DNA from: Sulfobacillus acidophilus
GTDB lineage: Bacteria; Bacillota; Sulfobacillia; Sulfobacillales; Sulfobacillaceae
NCBI GenBank assembly: GCA_003023745.1
Contig: PXYV01000035.1
Location: 1-37,459 of the forward strand
Direction of reading: 5' to 3'
Length of the DNA: 37,459 nucleotides
Positions 37,296 to 37,459 of the stretch are shown piece by piece. How positions within the stretch are numbered: the first letter of the stretch is position 1; every line of letters begins with the position of its first letter. The notes under the pieces are model-generated. The model worked only from the letters and a program-made list of their open reading frames with translations. It was not told the DNA's origin and made no database searches. The translations under genes were made by a program, and so were the position numbers.

Positions 37296-37301
37296 TATAA
37301 T
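37296..37301 (+). promoter_or_regulatory. Candidate -10 element for the Rpn-type gene
   Basis: A perfect TATAAT lies 20 bases before the GTG start of the edge gene. No convincing -35 element is present at 16-19 bases upstream, so this would be a weak or activated promoter, or chance. Confidence 0.35.
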
Positions 37302-37320
37302 GATCGGGGAGGATGGGACC

Positions 37321-37459
37321 GTGGAGACGTTGCTCAGCCCCACAGTCGATTTTGTGTTTAAACGCATTTTTGGCACGGAAGACAATCAAGACGTGTTGCT
37401 GGCGTTTCTCAATGCTATCTTTGAAGATTCGGAGCAGCCGTTAGTGGACAGCGTCGAGA
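37321..37459 (+). CDS. Rpn-family PD-(D/E)XK nuclease/putative transposase, N-terminal fragment
   Basis: The visible 46 codons read (M)ETLLSPTVDFVFKRIFGTED, then NQDVLLAFLNAIFEDSEQPLVDSVE, before the window ends. LLSPTVDFVFKRIFG followed by a short acidic stretch and LLAFLNAIF is the N-terminal signature of Rpn (recombination-promoting nuclease) and related PD-(D/E)XK proteins. These are common, mobile and often in many copies. The catalytic residues lie beyond the edge. The GTG at 37321 has GGGGAGGATGGG upstream; an in-frame ATG at 37300 is possible but has a poorer site. The gene is divergent from rplJ. Confidence 0.85.
   Translation, partial: METLLSPTVDFVFKRIFGTEDNQDVLLAFLNAIFEDSEQPLVDSVE

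Overview
The window is about 37.5 kb of bacterial chromosome dominated by the core transcription and translation gene cluster. It reads right to left (minus strand) from rplJ at about 36.4 kb to rplQ and truA at about 8 kb. The sequence is moderately GC-rich with strong purine-rich Shine-Dalgarno sites, GTG and TTG starts, a YbxF-type L7Ae protein between rpoC and rpsL, zinc-binding forms of S4, S14, L24, L36 and adenylate kinase, and a cysteine insertion in EF-Tu. Together these suggest a Gram-positive (Firmicutes) bacterium, perhaps an acidophilic or thermophilic Sulfobacillus-like lineage. That taxonomic guess is inference; no search was run.

Layout by region. 1-542: the first 16 codons of a probable transposase running off the left edge (minus), then a gene-poor stretch with an 18-bp perfect palindrome. 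543-5323: two class I SAM-dependent methyltransferases on the plus strand flank a minus-strand group: a small protein with a C-terminal C2H2-like zinc finger, then cydB, then cydA (cytochrome bd oxidase, in reversed gene order). 5291-7629: an SDR-type NAD(P)-binding protein, a MarR regulator and proline dehydrogenase. 7595-35868: truA and the ribosomal/RNA polymerase genes. In transcription order these are rplL-rpoB-rpoC, then L7Ae-like-rpsL-rpsG-fusA-tuf, then rpsJ-rplC-D-W-B-rpsS-rplV-rpsC-rplP-rpmC-rpsQ, then rplN-X-E-rpsN-rpsH-rplF-R-rpsE-rpmD-rplO-secY-adk-map, then infA-rpmJ-rpsM-rpsK-rpsD-rpoA-rplQ-truA. 36430-36589: the rplJ leader, with a near-consensus sigma-A promoter, an L10-leader-like structured RNA and a terminator hairpin. 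36590-37320: no recognisable gene. 37321-37459: the start of an Rpn-type PD-(D/E)XK nuclease/transposase, cut by the right edge.

The ribosomal block appears to be read from at least two clear promoters (upstream of rplJ and upstream of the L7Ae-like gene), with a possible third before infA. Autogenous control by the L10/L12 complex and an attenuator between rplL and rpoB probably balance ribosomal protein against RNA polymerase synthesis. From tuf to rplQ the genes are almost touching or overlapping and no intrinsic terminator was seen, so the str, S10, spc and alpha groups behave as one transcription domain.

I did not find a convincing new multi-gene defence or mobile system. The best leads are subtle: a natural Arg at S12 position 88 (a streptomycin-resistance position), a CxC-x4-CxxC insertion in EF-Tu, the acidic tail of RpoB, the zinc-finger gene beside the reversed cydBA pair, the two attenuator-like structures in the rplJL-rpoBC region, and mobile-element genes at both edges.
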